This document shows positions 44,608 through 54,403 of a stretch of 64,000 nucleotides of DNA, piece by piece. The position numbers and the translations under genes were made by a program. This DNA comes from Marinomonas gallaica (GTDB lineage Bacteria > Pseudomonadota > Gammaproteobacteria > Pseudomonadales > Marinomonadaceae): positions 62,001-126,000 of the forward strand of contig NZ_LTAX01000004.1 in NCBI RefSeq assembly GCF_001639745.1, in the 5' to 3' direction. The stretch's first letter is position 1. Each line of letters begins with the position of its first letter. The notes under the pieces were generated by a model. The model was given only the letters and a program-made list of their open reading frames with translations, was not told where the DNA came from and did not search any database.

Positions 44608-45540
44608 ATGGCCGGAGTTCTCGAGAGCGTAAATCAGCGTACCCAACTCGTCGGAGAAAACCGTCTAGAACTTTTGCTTTTCCGACTGAACGGTAAGCAG
44701 ATTTACGGTATTAACGTTTTTAAAGTGAAGGAAGTGCTACAGTGTCCAAAGCTAACAACGATGCCGCACAGCAGTCCTGTTGTTAGAGGCGTTGCGCATA
44801 TTCGTGGCGGCACCATTCCGATCCTTGATTTAGGTTTAGCAACAGGTGCCAGCCCAATTGAGAATATCGAAAACTGTTTTGTGATCATTACTGAGTACAA
44901 TCGTCGAATTCAAGGTTTCTTGGTGCGTGGTGTTGAGCGTATCGTGAACATGAACTGGAGTGATATTCAGCCGCCGCCGAAAGGGCTGTCTAACGACAAC
45001 TATCTGACGGCTGTTTGTCAAGTCGATAAAGAGATGGTTGAGATCATTGATGTCGAACAGATTCTTTCTGAGGTCGCGCCAACGCGCCAAGATATTTCAA
45101 CCGGCATCGTCACCGACGATGTTCAACTGAATGCCAAAGAACATCATATCTTAATCGTTGATGACTCTTCTGTAGCGCGTAAGCAAATTAAGCGCTGTAT
45201 GGAGCAAGTCGGTTTTGCAACGACGGTTCTTTGTGATGGTAAAGAAGCGTTGGATTACCTGAAAAACTTAGTGGGCGATGGTGTTGATGTAACAGATCAC
45301 TTCTCAATGGTTATTTCGGATATCGAAATGCCAGAAATGGACGGTTACACGCTGACGACTGCGATTCGAAATGATAGTCGTCTACAGGACTTGTTTATTC
45401 TATTGCATACCTCATTAAGTGGTGTGTTTAACGAAGCAATGGTTAAAAAGGTAGGAGCAGATGGCTTCTTGGCTAAATTCCAACCTGATGAACTTGCGCG
45501 TATCGCCATTGAAACCGTTGCAGCAAAAGAAGAAGCTTAA
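44608..45540 (+). CDS. cheV: Chemotaxis coupling protein CheV
   Basis: A 310-residue hybrid of an N-terminal CheW-like adaptor domain (about residues 15-165) and a C-terminal receiver domain (about 185-305, acidic pair in LIVDDSS, phospho-acceptor Asp in MVISDIEMPEMDG, followed by LLHTSLSG). CheV couples receptors to CheA and tunes adaptation. AGGAGG lies 7 nt before the ATG. It is the first plus-strand gene of the cluster, followed by cheR. Confidence 0.96.
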   Translation: MAGVLESVNQRTQLVGENRLELLLFRLNGKQIYGINVFKVKEVLQCPKLTTMPHSSPVVRGVAHIRGGTIPILDLGLATGASPIENIENCFVIITEYNRRIQGFLVRGVERIVNMNWSDIQPPPKGLSNDNYLTAVCQVDKEMVEIIDVEQILSEVAPTRQDISTGIVTDDVQLNAKEHHILIVDDSSVARKQIKRCMEQVGFATTVLCDGKEALDYLKNLVGDGVDVTDHFSMVISDIEMPEMDGYTLTTAIRNDSRLQDLFILLHTSLSGVFNEAMVKKVGADGFLAKFQPDELARIAIETVAAKEEA

Positions 45541-45586
45541 ACAAAAGCAGCGGTAAAATTTGGTGACTTGCTGTTAAGGAGCATGA

Positions 45587-46420
45587 ATGCTGAGTAGTTC
45601 GAATACTATCTCGCCTCAAGGGTACGATCGCTTTCGTACATACCTAGAGAAAGAGAGTGGCATATCGTTAAGCGATAACAAGCAATATTTAGTTGCCAGT
45701 CGCTTGGGTAAGCTATTGGAGCGCGAAAAATTCTCTAAAATTGAAGAGTTGGTCGATGCGTTATCGCGAGGTGGTCGTACGTCTAAACTTCGGGAAGAAG
45801 TGATCAATGCGATGACCACTAACGAGACGTTATGGTTTCGAGATGCGCATCCTTTCAAGATCTTAAAAGACGTTATTCTGCCTCAATTTGATAAGCGCCC
45901 AGTAAAAATTTGGTCTGCGGCTTCTTCTACGGGCCAAGAGCCGTATTCTATCAGCATGATATTAGAAGAGCTTAAACAATCCAAACCAGGTTTGCTTAAG
46001 GCTGGGGAACGTATTGTGGCGACGGATATTTGTACCAATATCCTCAAGCACGCTAAGCAGGCTGAGTACGATAGTTTAGCGATTGCTCGTGGTTTGAGCC
46101 CTGAAAACCAAAAGCGCTACTTTGATAAATTGAGTGATACGACGTGGAAGGTAAAGCCAAACATTGCTTCACGAGTAGATTTTCGTCACCTTAACTTGAT
46201 TGACTCCTTTTCGTCGTTAGGTAAGTTTGATGTGATTTTTTGTCGTAACGTACTTATTTACTTCACTGCTGATACAAAGCTGGATATTTTAAAGCGTATG
46301 CATTCGGCACTGAATCCTGGAGGGTACCTTTTCCTAGGAGGTTCTGAAGCATTAAGTGGTTTGTCCTCTATGTTTGAAATTGTTCAGTGTCATCCTGGTA
46401 TTGTTTACCGCGCGAAATAG
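45587..46420 (+). CDS. cheR: Chemotaxis protein methyltransferase CheR
   Basis: A 277-residue S-adenosylmethionine-dependent methyltransferase that methylates glutamates of chemoreceptors. It has the N-terminal helical domain (ISLSDNKQYLVASRL), the NETLWFRD motif, the SAM-binding KIWSAASSTGQEPYSISM and CRNVLIYF segments. It is 46 bp downstream of cheV, with AAGGAG before the ATG, and is followed by a strong terminator. Confidence 0.96.
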   Translation: MLSSSNTISPQGYDRFRTYLEKESGISLSDNKQYLVASRLGKLLEREKFSKIEELVDALSRGGRTSKLREEVINAMTTNETLWFRDAHPFKILKDVILPQFDKRPVKIWSAASSTGQEPYSISMILEELKQSKPGLLKAGERIVATDICTNILKHAKQAEYDSLAIARGLSPENQKRYFDKLSDTTWKVKPNIASRVDFRHLNLIDSFSSLGKFDVIFCRNVLIYFTADTKLDILKRMHSALNPGGYLFLGGSEALSGLSSMFEIVQCHPGIVYRAK

Positions 46421-46443
46421 TCTTCGTTTACATCTGTTTTCAG

Positions 46444-46477
46444 AAAACGGCAACTTATATTAAGTTGCCGTTTTTTT
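46444..46477 (+). terminator. Intrinsic terminator of cheV-cheR
   Basis: A 14-bp perfect stem (AAAACGGCAACTTA with TAAGTTGCCGTTTT) with a 3-nt loop is followed by more T. It separates cheVR from the flgB operon. Confidence 0.93.
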
Positions 46478-46495
46478 GTTTGCCGCCTATTGCCA
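46465..46495 (+). promoter_or_regulatory. Repeated TTGCC elements upstream of flgB (possible enhancer)
   Basis: TTGCCG (46465), TTTGCCG (46479-46485) and ATTGCCA (46489-46495) lie 50-80 bp upstream of the flgB sigma-54 promoter, the last two 10 bp apart (one helical turn). The same TTTGCCG heptamer occurs twice between the flagellin genes near another sigma-54 promoter. They are candidate sites for a FleQ/FlrC-like activator (inference). Confidence 0.4.
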
Positions 46496-46546
46496 CCTTT
46501 GATCTTTTTGTTTCTTATCTTGTTGAAAATAAAGGTTATTTTTTAT

Positions 46547-46562
46547 TGGCATCTTATTTGCT
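46547..46562 (+). promoter_or_regulatory. Sigma-54 promoter of the flgB operon
   Basis: TGGCATCTTATTTGCT matches TGGCAC-N5-TTGCW with one change outside the essential GG and GC. The predicted leader to flgB is about 36 nt. Early flagellar genes of polar-flagellated gammaproteobacteria commonly use sigma-54. Confidence 0.85.
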
Positions 46563-46609
46563 TTGTATTTAGGTACAAAGAATGTTGAGTTGTCTTTTAC
46601 GGAGTTTAT

Positions 46610-47005
46610 ATGTCGATTTCTTTCAAAGATGCGTTTGCTGGGCACGATCAAATGTTGTTGTTTCGTACCGCACGTGCGTCTGTGCTAGCAAACAACATTG
46701 CAAACTCAGACACGCCAAATTACAAAGCGCGTGATATGTCGTTTGAATCGATGTTGTCTACTGAAAGAAACCGCATTTCATTGTCAGGCAGTGACGATCA
46801 GCACATTGCTGGTCAGAGTTCTCTAGCCGGCAGTGACGAACTCTTGTATCGCAATCCAAGTCAGCCCTCACTAGATGGCAACACAGTGGATATGCAGCGC
46901 GAGCAAGCAGAGTTCACTCAGAATTCGTTGCAATTTGACACAAGCTTTATGTTTTTAGATAGAAAAATCAGCGGCATGAAGAAAGCGCTGACTGGAGGAC
47001 AATAA
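46610..47005 (+). CDS. flgB: Flagellar proximal rod protein FlgB
   Basis: A 131-residue axial rod protein. The N-terminal rod signature RASVLANNIANSDTPNYKARDM and the C-terminal helix are present, and the length is normal. It is the first gene of flgBCDE, with ACGGAG before the ATG. Confidence 0.96.
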   Translation: MSISFKDAFAGHDQMLLFRTARASVLANNIANSDTPNYKARDMSFESMLSTERNRISLSGSDDQHIAGQSSLAGSDELLYRNPSQPSLDGNTVDMQREQAEFTQNSLQFDTSFMFLDRKISGMKKALTGGQ

Positions 47006-47007
47006 TA

Positions 47008-47460
47008 ATGTCATTGAATAATATTTTTGCCATTTCCGGTTCGGCGATGAGTGCCCAAACGATTCGTCTGAATACTGTTGCGTCGAATATTGCCAATGCT
47101 GATAGTGTGGCAAGCTCTGCTGATCAAACCTATCGTGCGCGCAAACCTGTGTTCGAGCAAATGATGACACAAGAAATGCGAAATCGTGGCTGGAATGCTT
47201 CGGATGATGTGATGGAAGGTGCTTCAGGTATGGGGGTGAACGTATCTGGAATCGTGGAATCGGATGCCCCTCTTCAGCCTCGTTATGAGCCTAATAGCCC
47301 AATGGCGAACGAAGAAGGTTATGTGTTCTACCCAAATGTTAATCCAGTAGAAGAAATGGCCGATATGATGTCTGCATCGCGCTCGTTTCAAACCAACGTT
47401 GAAATTATGAACTCTGCAAAAAGCATGATGCAGAGAATGTTGACCTTAGGTCAGTCCTAA
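47008..47460 (+). CDS. flgC: Flagellar proximal rod protein FlgC
   Basis: A 150-residue rod protein with the N-terminal motif TIRLNTVASNIANADSVAS and the C-terminal ASRSFQTNVEIMNSAKSMM characteristic of FlgC. It starts 2 bp after flgB, so the two are cotranslated. It forms the rod with FlgB, FlgF and FlgG. Confidence 0.97.
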   Translation: MSLNNIFAISGSAMSAQTIRLNTVASNIANADSVASSADQTYRARKPVFEQMMTQEMRNRGWNASDDVMEGASGMGVNVSGIVESDAPLQPRYEPNSPMANEEGYVFYPNVNPVEEMADMMSASRSFQTNVEIMNSAKSMMQRMLTLGQS

Positions 47461-47468
47461 GGGGGTGA

Positions 47469-48173
47469 ATGATGTCTGATATCAATACAAATTCAGCTTT
47501 GTCGGGTCTTATTTCTAAATACGGCACCGATGAAGCAAAAGCAAAAAACGGTATTACCAGTACGACCAGCACCGAAAGCTCTGAAGGCATTGGTAATCAA
47601 GATGTCTTTTTGCAGCTGTACATTGAGCAGCTAAAAAACCAAGATCCGACCCAGCCTCAAGAAACTGGGGATATGGTCTCGCAGATGGCCGAGTTTAGCT
47701 CGTTAGAACGTTTAACCAGTATGGCCTCAGAAATGTCCAATATGACTGAAGCGTTGATGTCGAACCAAGCGTTAACGGCTTCTACACTGGTTGGGAAATC
47801 TGTGTTTGCACCTCAAAGTTCGGCTACTATTACAGAGGGTAGTGCGGTTCAGATTCGCACTTCTTTTCCGGATGATGCGTTGACAAATAAACTGGAAGTG
47901 ACTGACTCAGCAGGGCAAACCGTAAAGACCATTGATTTGCTCAAGGAAGAGTTTGCTTGGGATGGTACGAACGACGCTGGAGAAGCAGTGCCAAGTGGTG
48001 AATACAACTTTAAAGTGACTTCGCGCAATGCAGATGGTGAAGTAACAGAGTTAGATACAGAATTACCTGCTCGCATTAACAGCGTTACGATTAATGGCGA
48101 ACAAGGTACTACACTTAATGTTCAAGGTGTCGGCAGTCTTAAACTGAGCTCCGAACTTGAGATTATCGGTTAG
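47469..48173 (+). CDS. flgD: Flagellar hook scaffold/capping protein FlgD
   Basis: A 234-residue hook cap protein needed for polymerisation of FlgE. It shows the N-terminal FLQLYIEQLKNQDPTQPQET motif, a FlgD Ig-like domain and a Tudor-like region. Two adjacent ATG codons (47469 and 47472) are possible starts; the second is better spaced from the GGGGG ribosome-binding site. Confidence 0.95.
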   Translation: MMSDINTNSALSGLISKYGTDEAKAKNGITSTTSTESSEGIGNQDVFLQLYIEQLKNQDPTQPQETGDMVSQMAEFSSLERLTSMASEMSNMTEALMSNQALTASTLVGKSVFAPQSSATITEGSAVQIRTSFPDDALTNKLEVTDSAGQTVKTIDLLKEEFAWDGTNDAGEAVPSGEYNFKVTSRNADGEVTELDTELPARINSVTINGEQGTTLNVQGVGSLKLSSELEIIG

Positions 48174-48187
48174 CTGAGGAGTTAATT

Positions 48188-49897
48188 ATGGGTTTTAATA
48201 CAGCACTTTCAGGTATCAAAGCGTCCGCTGACTTTCTCAGCACTACGGGTAACAATATTGCCAACTCGGATACAACGGGCTTTAAAAAATCACGTGTAGA
48301 GTTTGGTGATTTATACAATACCAATGTGATTGGTGCTGGTAGCAGCAATACAATTGGTAGTGGTGTGGCCGTAAATAATATTGCGCAAGAGTTTTCATCG
48401 GGCAATATCTCATACACAGATAACAATTTGGATCTTGCTGTCGATGGAACGGGCTTCTTTGTTTTGGATGTGGGAGGTACACAGGCTTATACGCGTGCAG
48501 GTGACTTCAAGCTAAATGAAGAAGGCTACTTGGTGACGAATGATGGTGCCAATGTGCAGGGCTATAACGCTGTGAATGGCATTATTGGCGGTAGCCTTGA
48601 GGACTTAGTTGTACCGACTGAGCGTATTGCACCTGAGGCGAGTACGGAAGTGACGGTTGAGAGCAATTTAGACTCACGCCTAGATGATGTCCCTCCTTAT
48701 ATTCCTTCAACGTTTGATCCGGGTGATCCAGATACGTATACGTTTACTCAGACTGCAAACTCTGCTTCTGCTCCACCTGAGGCAGTTACGCTTTATTATG
48801 CCAAAGCTGAGGCCCCAAATACTTATCAGGTTTATGCAACAGTTAATGGTGAGCAATTGGACGCAGGTGGAGCTCCTTTTTTAACAGATACGTTTGTTAC
48901 GTTTGATGATGCAGATGGGTCTTTCACGGCGTCAGCTGCTGGGGGCGGGACCGCAGTTCCCTTTGCTCCTATCTATGTTGGAACGGCAGCTCCAACAAAT
49001 GCTGGCCAGTTAGGTGATCCTACTGCTCTTGCTGGCATAAGTGTTACTGACAGTGCTGGTGATACAGTAACTTTTGATTTTGATGGTGCGGCCCCAGATA
49101 TAGTGACGCCTGATAATTTTGCTCGGCCAACCTTTGATCCAGCTGACCCAGAGTCTTATACCTATGGTAACACCAATACTATTTATGATTCGCTTGGCGA
49201 AGAGCACACAATAGGCTACTACTTCATTAAGCAAGGTGAAGATAATACTTGGGAAATGAAGGTAACAGTAGATGGAGAGGTGAACCATCCTACGGAGGTT
49301 GATGTGAATGGTGATCCAGTGCCATTTCTTCCTGAAGATACTGTTGTTCAGTTTGACCCTCAAGGTAATATTACCGGAACCTACACAGGTTATCCTCCTT
49401 ATGCCGTGGCGAGCCCTTCACAATTGAGTATAACCGGTTGGGATCCTTCGGATTTATTTGCGCCGTTAGAGATTGATTTAGGTGACTCCACGCAATATGC
49501 ACTTTCTAGTTCAGATACCTTTTCACAAGATGGTTATGCAGCAGGTGAACTACAAGGCGTTAGCTTTGATGAAGATGGGATGCTGATTGCAAGTTATACC
49601 AATCAGCAAACGGCTGTATTAGGTCAAATTGCGTTAGCGAATTTTGATAACGTAGATGGGCTGACGCCAGCGGGGGATACCTCATGGGTGGCAAGTTCTG
49701 ACTCTGGAGCGGCAAATGTTGGCAAGCCTGGGACTGGTACCTTCGGCAGTATCCAAGGTGGCGCGTTAGAAGAGTCTAACGTAGATATCACTGAGGAGCT
49801 GGTTGCCTTGATTGAAGCGCAGCGTAACTATCAGGCGAACTCTAAGACGTTAGAGACCGAAAATACCGTGACACAGACGATTATCAACTTACGTTAA
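48188..49897 (+). CDS. flgE: Flagellar hook protein FlgE (extended by a domain duplication)
   Basis: A 569-residue hook subunit, about 150 residues longer than common FlgE proteins. The N terminus (MGFNTALSGIKASADFLSTT, NIANSDTTGFKKSR) and the C terminus (EELVALIEAQRNYQANSKTL) are canonical. The extra length comes from a second copy of the outer D2-like module: TFDPGDPDTYTF at residue 175 and TFDPADPESYTY at residue 315 head two similar blocks, each followed by a YY-containing strand and a T-V-(N/D)-G-E strand. The second block is closer to usual FlgE. It is last of flgBCDE, before a strong terminator. Confidence 0.95.
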   Translation: MGFNTALSGIKASADFLSTTGNNIANSDTTGFKKSRVEFGDLYNTNVIGAGSSNTIGSGVAVNNIAQEFSSGNISYTDNNLDLAVDGTGFFVLDVGGTQAYTRAGDFKLNEEGYLVTNDGANVQGYNAVNGIIGGSLEDLVVPTERIAPEASTEVTVESNLDSRLDDVPPYIPSTFDPGDPDTYTFTQTANSASAPPEAVTLYYAKAEAPNTYQVYATVNGEQLDAGGAPFLTDTFVTFDDADGSFTASAAGGGTAVPFAPIYVGTAAPTNAGQLGDPTALAGISVTDSAGDTVTFDFDGAAPDIVTPDNFARPTFDPADPESYTYGNTNTIYDSLGEEHTIGYYFIKQGEDNTWEMKVTVDGEVNHPTEVDVNGDPVPFLPEDTVVQFDPQGNITGTYTGYPPYAVASPSQLSITGWDPSDLFAPLEIDLGDSTQYALSSSDTFSQDGYAAGELQGVSFDEDGMLIASYTNQQTAVLGQIALANFDNVDGLTPAGDTSWVASSDSGAANVGKPGTGTFGSIQGGALEESNVDITEELVALIEAQRNYQANSKTLETENTVTQTIINLR

Positions 49898-49914
49898 TCA
49901 ATTTTAGTGACGCG

Positions 49915-49941
49915 AAAGCCCAGCCTATGCTGGGCTTTTTT
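49915..49941 (+). terminator. Intrinsic terminator after flgE
   Basis: A 10-bp perfect stem AAAGCCCAGC / GCTGGGCTTT with a 4-nt loop is followed by TTT. It ends the flgBCDE transcript. Confidence 0.93.
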
Positions 49942-49967
49942 GTGTCTGTCACTTTTGTTTGTGAACT

Positions 49968-49983
49968 TGGCACGTAATTTGTT
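49968..49983 (+). promoter_or_regulatory. Sigma-54 promoter of flgFGHIJ
   Basis: TGGCACGTAATTTGTT (preceded by CT) matches TGGCACG-N4-TTGCW except GT for GC at -12. It lies just after the flgE terminator and about 51 bp before flgF, so the rod, ring and muramidase genes form their own transcription unit. Confidence 0.8.
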
Positions 49984-50034
49984 ACACATTCCCTATAAGC
50001 GAATTTAAACGCAGTTTGAAGAGTGAATTAGGAT

Positions 50035-50775
50035 ATGGACAGAGCACTGTATTTAGCAATGAGTGGTGGCACCCAAGTAATGAATGCTCAAGCCATTCAT
50101 GCCAACAACTTAGCAAACGTCTCTACAACTGGCTTTCGTTCTGATTTTGAACAAGCGCGCTCTATGCAGGTAAATGGTGATTTTCACCCTTCAAGGGTTT
50201 ATGCCATGACTGAAAACCCTGGAACAAATTTCGACACTGGGCCTATGCAACAAACTGGCAGGGCGATGGATGTAGCTGTTCAAGGAAAAGGCTTTATTGC
50301 GGCTCTGGATGCAACAGGACAAGAAGTGTATACCCGCTCAGGAGATTTGCAGCTTACCGTTTCAGGTCAGTTGGTCACTGGGACAGGGTTGCCCGTAGTT
50401 GGAGCGGCTGGCCCTATTTTTTTACCACCACTCGACGAGATTGCTGTCAGTGAGGATGGCACCATTTCGATTATTCCTCAGGGCGGTGACGGTACTCAGA
50501 TGACAGCATTAAACCGTTTGAAACTTGTTTCTGCGGACCCTGAAATGCTAACGAAGGGTGAGGATGGTTTGGTGCGTACTAAAAGCGGCGAGATGCTGCT
50601 TGCGGATAACAACGTTCAAGTGATTTCCGGTTTTTTAGAAGGCAGTAATGTTAACGCCGTTGAAGAGATGACCAGCATCATGGAGTTGTCACGCCGCTTC
50701 GAAATGAACATCAAAGTTATGAATACTGTGCGTGAGAATGAAAACGCATCGGCACGAATTCTTGAACGTAGCTAA
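50035..50775 (+). CDS. flgF: Flagellar proximal rod protein FlgF
   Basis: A 246-residue rod protein with the N-terminal motif AIHANNLANVSTTGFRSDF and C-terminal NAVEEMTSIMELSRRFEMNI. It is homologous to FlgG and shorter, as usual. It begins the flgFGHIJ unit behind a sigma-54-type promoter. Confidence 0.96.
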   Translation: MDRALYLAMSGGTQVMNAQAIHANNLANVSTTGFRSDFEQARSMQVNGDFHPSRVYAMTENPGTNFDTGPMQQTGRAMDVAVQGKGFIAALDATGQEVYTRSGDLQLTVSGQLVTGTGLPVVGAAGPIFLPPLDEIAVSEDGTISIIPQGGDGTQMTALNRLKLVSADPEMLTKGEDGLVRTKSGEMLLADNNVQVISGFLEGSNVNAVEEMTSIMELSRRFEMNIKVMNTVRENENASARILERS

Positions 50776-50810
50776 TAAGCTAGCGATTCTAAAAAGATAA
50801 GGAGCACACA

Positions 50811-51596
50811 ATGCATTCAGCACTATGGGTTGCCAAAACCGGTTTGTCTGCGATGGACAAACAATTGTCCACGATTTCCAACAATCTAGCTAACGTATCG
50901 ACAACGGCGTTTAAAAAGGACCGTGCGGTATTTGAAAACCTCATGTATCAAACACTGAGAGCGCCTGGTGGGTTGTCTTCGCAAAACACAGAGCTGCCAT
51001 CAGGATTGCAGATGGGGGCGGGTGTGCGTGTGACCGGAACGCAAAAGAACTTTGAAGAAGGTGATTACAACATCACGGACCGTCAGCTTGATGTGGCGAT
51101 ACAAGGTGCAGGCTTTTTTCAAGTGGTTCAGCCGGACGGCACGATGGCTTATACCCGTGATGGCCAGTTTCAATTAAACAGTAACGGTGATTTGGTGGAT
51201 TCAAGTGGTTTATTGATTGAGCCTGGTATATCGATCGATTCTGATGTGGTTGAAATCAATATTGCCGAAGATGGGATAGTATCTGTGCTCAGAGCTGGGC
51301 AAACAGACATGGAAGAAGTGGGCGCTCTTAATATCGCTAACTTTATTAACCCTACGGGTCTAAATTTTCTAGGCAGTAACCTTTATGGTGAAACCACAGC
51401 AAGCGGTGCGCCGATTGTTGGAGTGCCTGGGTTGGATGGTTTGGGCTCATTAAGTCAAGGGATGCTTGAATCGTCTAACGTGAACTCGATTGAAGAGCTG
51501 GTCAATATGATTACCACACAGCGTGCTTACGAAATGAACTCGAAAGTGATTTCCGCTGCAGATGGTATGCTTAGTTTCGTTAATCAACAGTTGTAG
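50811..51596 (+). CDS. flgG: Flagellar distal rod protein FlgG
   Basis: A 261-residue rod protein with MHSALWVAKTGLSAMDKQLS, NNLANVSTTAFKKDRAVFE and the C-terminal NSIEELVNMITTQRAYEMNS signature. It has a good AAGGAG ribosome-binding site and lies 35 bp after flgF. Confidence 0.97.
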   Translation: MHSALWVAKTGLSAMDKQLSTISNNLANVSTTAFKKDRAVFENLMYQTLRAPGGLSSQNTELPSGLQMGAGVRVTGTQKNFEEGDYNITDRQLDVAIQGAGFFQVVQPDGTMAYTRDGQFQLNSNGDLVDSSGLLIEPGISIDSDVVEINIAEDGIVSVLRAGQTDMEEVGALNIANFINPTGLNFLGSNLYGETTASGAPIVGVPGLDGLGSLSQGMLESSNVNSIEELVNMITTQRAYEMNSKVISAADGMLSFVNQQL

Positions 51597-51608
51597 AGGT
51601 TTTATCCG

Positions 51609-52268
51609 ATGCGTTACTTGTTTGCGTTATTTCCATTGGTGTTGGTGGGGTGTGCGGCGGTGGAACCTGCGCCGGTTTCGGATGATCCTTATTACGCGCC
51701 TGTCATTCAGCCATCCATTCAGTACACACAAACCAGCGACGGTGGGATTTACCAAGCGGGCATGGGTGACGTATTTTTTGGTGACAAAAAAGCGCGTCAA
51801 GTAGGAGATATTCTGACGGTGAGTTTGTCCGAAAGTACCAGCTCTACGAAAACGAATGCGGCATCGGTTTCAAAATCTTCTTCTGCAACGATTCAAAACC
51901 CTACGATTTTAGGGTTGCCAATTGGCTTAGATACAAGCTTGCCTGGTATGAACAGTGATTTCTCGGGTAACGCGAATGCCAATCAAAGTAACAGTCTGTC
52001 TGGTAGTATTACCGTAACAGTTTATGAAGTGTATCCAAATGGGTTGCTAGCGGTAAGAGGTGAGAAGTGGATTACCTTGAATCGTGGTCAGGAATACATT
52101 CGTTTATCTGGTCTTGTTCGAGAGGAAGATATAAGCTCTGACAACACGGTAGAGTCTACTCGGTTAGCCGACGCACGAATCGCTTACTCTGGTACGGGTG
52201 AGCTGGCATCTGGTAGTGAACAGGGTTGGTTAACACGAGCGATTAATACAAGCTGGTGGCCTTTCTAA
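51609..52268 (+). CDS. flgH: Flagellar L-ring lipoprotein FlgH
   Basis: A 219-residue outer-membrane L-ring protein. The signal peptide ends in a lipobox LVGC, with the lipidated Cys at residue 15. The mature region carries the FlgH pattern [16 protein letters not shown] and [18 protein letters not shown]. It is 12 bp after flgG. Confidence 0.96.
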   Translation: MRYLFALFPLVLVGCAAVEPAPVSDDPYYAPVIQPSIQYTQTSDGGIYQAGMGDVFFGDKKARQVGDILTVSLSESTSSTKTNAASVSKSSSATIQNPTILGLPIGLDTSLPGMNSDFSGNANANQSNSLSGSITVTVYEVYPNGLLAVRGEKWITLNRGQEYIRLSGLVREEDISSDNTVESTRLADARIAYSGTGELASGSEQGWLTRAINTSWWPF

Positions 52269-52287
52269 TTATAAAGAGAACGTGAAC

Positions 52288-53376
52288 ATGAAGACCTTTT
52301 GCTTAACACTAATATTGATGATCTTTACGAGTGAGGCGGTGGCCGAGCGTCTTAAAGACATTGCAAGTGTGGCAGGAGTGCGCGAAAACCAATTGTTTGG
52401 CTATGGGTTGGTGATTGGTTTGAATGGCACGGGCGACGATACCGATTTTACCAATCAAAGCTTCATTAGTATGCTAAATCAGTTTGGTATTAATCTACCG
52501 GATGGAGCGAATACCGACTCTGATAATGTTGCCGCGGTATCATTGACGGCGACTTTGCCGCCATTTTCTAAGCCAGGGCAGTCGATTGATGTCACGGTGT
52601 CTTCCTTAGGTAACGCCAGCTCATTACGAGGTGGAACACTACTGTTGTCCGCTTTGAAAGGTGCCGATGGCCAAGTTTATGCGATTGCTCAAGGCAATCT
52701 TGTCGTTGGCGGTCTTGGGACCGGCGGAGCTGATGGATCTCGTCAGTCAATTACGACGCCAACAGTGGCGCGTATTCCGAATGGTGCGAGTGTAGAGAAA
52801 GCGGTCGCCAACAGTTTTAATCGTGGCGATACGTTAACGTTTAATTTAAATCGCCCAGACTTTACAACGGCGAAACAAGTGGCTGATAAAATCAATGGAT
52901 TGCTAGGCCCTGGTGTCGCTCAATCTTTAGACGCGACCTCCGTTCGTGTTACCGCGCCGCGTGACCCCTCCCAGCGAGTTACTTTTTTATCTATCCTAGA
53001 AAATCTCGAGGTTGAGCTTGGTCGTGAACGGGCGAAAATTGTCGTCAACTCACGTACTGGCACCATTATTATTGGGCAAGATGTAACGGTTTCACCTGCA
53101 GCGGTTACCCACGGCAGTCTCACTGTTACAATCAAGTCAAATCCTGAAATAGGGCAACCTGGTATCCTGCCTGGTGCCGGTCAAGAGCTGGCCCCTCGAC
53201 AAGAGATAGAGACAGACGAAGAAAGTGGCCATATGTTTGTCTTCACACAAGGTGCTTCGTTAAATGATATTGTTCGAGCCGTTAATCAAGTGGGGGCTGC
53301 ACCGGGTGATGTGATGGCCATTTTGGAAGGGCTAAAGCAGGCTGGTGCGCTCAACGCAGACTTGGTTGTTATCTAG
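52288..53376 (+). CDS. flgI: Flagellar P-ring protein FlgI
   Basis: A 362-residue periplasmic P-ring subunit with a signal peptide ending near SEAVA and the family start [32 protein letters not shown]'s core [10 protein letters not shown] and the C-terminal [20 protein letters not shown] are conserved. The ATG at 52288 has AAAGAGAA upstream; a GTG at 52282 would add two residues. It is folded with the help of FlgA. Confidence 0.96.
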   Translation: MKTFCLTLILMIFTSEAVAERLKDIASVAGVRENQLFGYGLVIGLNGTGDDTDFTNQSFISMLNQFGINLPDGANTDSDNVAAVSLTATLPPFSKPGQSIDVTVSSLGNASSLRGGTLLLSALKGADGQVYAIAQGNLVVGGLGTGGADGSRQSITTPTVARIPNGASVEKAVANSFNRGDTLTFNLNRPDFTTAKQVADKINGLLGPGVAQSLDATSVRVTAPRDPSQRVTFLSILENLEVELGRERAKIVVNSRTGTIIIGQDVTVSPAAVTHGSLTVTIKSNPEIGQPGILPGAGQELAPRQEIETDEESGHMFVFTQGASLNDIVRAVNQVGAAPGDVMAILEGLKQAGALNADLVVI

Positions 53377-53381
53377 GGGGA

Positions 53382-54341
53382 ATGATGAGCAGAATCGATA
53401 ATAATGCATTCTTTGCGGACTTTAACTCTCTTGCTAGTTTAAAGCGTCAAGCGCAACAAGACCCGGATGCAGCGCTTAAAAAGGTTGCTCAAGAATTCGA
53501 AGCCATCTTTATTAATATGATGTTTAAGAATATGCGTGAAGCCAATGAGAATATTGGTGGGGGGTTATTCGATAGCACGCAAACCAAACAATATACCGAG
53601 ATGATGGATACTCAGATGGCCCAGTCCTTAGCGAATGCTGGAGGTATTGGTATATCAGAGTCTTTAATTCGACAGCTACAGGGGCAAGGATCAGGTGTTT
53701 CTAGCCCTGATCTGAATGACGCCTCAGATTCAGAAACTCACTTCTTGCGTAGCTTGCCTACGCTCGATGCGGAACGCATTCGAGCGGTTGCCAAAAAAGC
53801 CGCGGAAGATTTTACGGGTGCAGTTCAAACGCCAATTTCGTCATCATCAGTATCCGCTAAAGATGTCGCATTTGATTCGCCAGATCGCTTTGTCGAGACG
53901 CTTTGGCCTCATGCTCAGAAAGCCGGTGAAAAGCTAGGTGTTGATCCAAAAGCAATATTGGCTCAGGCGGCGTTAGAGACAGGCTGGGGGAAACATCCAA
54001 TTGCTAAATTTGATGGTAGTCCTAGTTATAACCTGTTTGGGATTAAAGCAGATCAGCGTTGGTCGGGGGATCGAGCAACAGTAAATACGCTTGAGTTTCG
54101 CGATGGCGTAGCCCAGAAAGAAAAAGCAGCGTTTCGTGCCTATGATTCTTTCGAGCATAGTTTTGATGATTATGCCAATTTTCTACAAACCAGTGAACGG
54201 TACCAAAATGCCCTGCAAGCAGGGGATGATGCGGCAATGTTTGCCGCTTATTTGCAGAAAGGCGGTTATGCTACAGACCCAAACTATGCCGATAAGATTT
54301 CCAATATCTTATCAAGTAAGTGGTTTAAATCTCTTTTATAA
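53382..54341 (+). CDS. flgJ: Flagellar rod assembly protein/muramidase FlgJ
   Basis: A 319-residue two-domain protein. The N-terminal half is the rod-cap scaffold (AAQEFEAIF-type segment, KVAQEFEAIFINMMFKNMR) and the C-terminal half (about 165-319) is a glucosaminidase-family peptidoglycan hydrolase with the catalytic Glu in AQAALETGWGKHPI. It opens the wall for rod growth. The second ATG at 53385 is slightly better spaced from AGGGGG than the first. Confidence 0.95.
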   Translation: MMSRIDNNAFFADFNSLASLKRQAQQDPDAALKKVAQEFEAIFINMMFKNMREANENIGGGLFDSTQTKQYTEMMDTQMAQSLANAGGIGISESLIRQLQGQGSGVSSPDLNDASDSETHFLRSLPTLDAERIRAVAKKAAEDFTGAVQTPISSSSVSAKDVAFDSPDRFVETLWPHAQKAGEKLGVDPKAILAQAALETGWGKHPIAKFDGSPSYNLFGIKADQRWSGDRATVNTLEFRDGVAQKEKAAFRAYDSFEHSFDDYANFLQTSERYQNALQAGDDAAMFAAYLQKGGYATDPNYADKISNILSSKWFKSLL

Positions 54342-54403
54342 CAATAGCTTGAGCGTTTCATTTTAGAGCGTTTGGTTTATTTTTAGATTAAATTCAATTC
54401 TGG

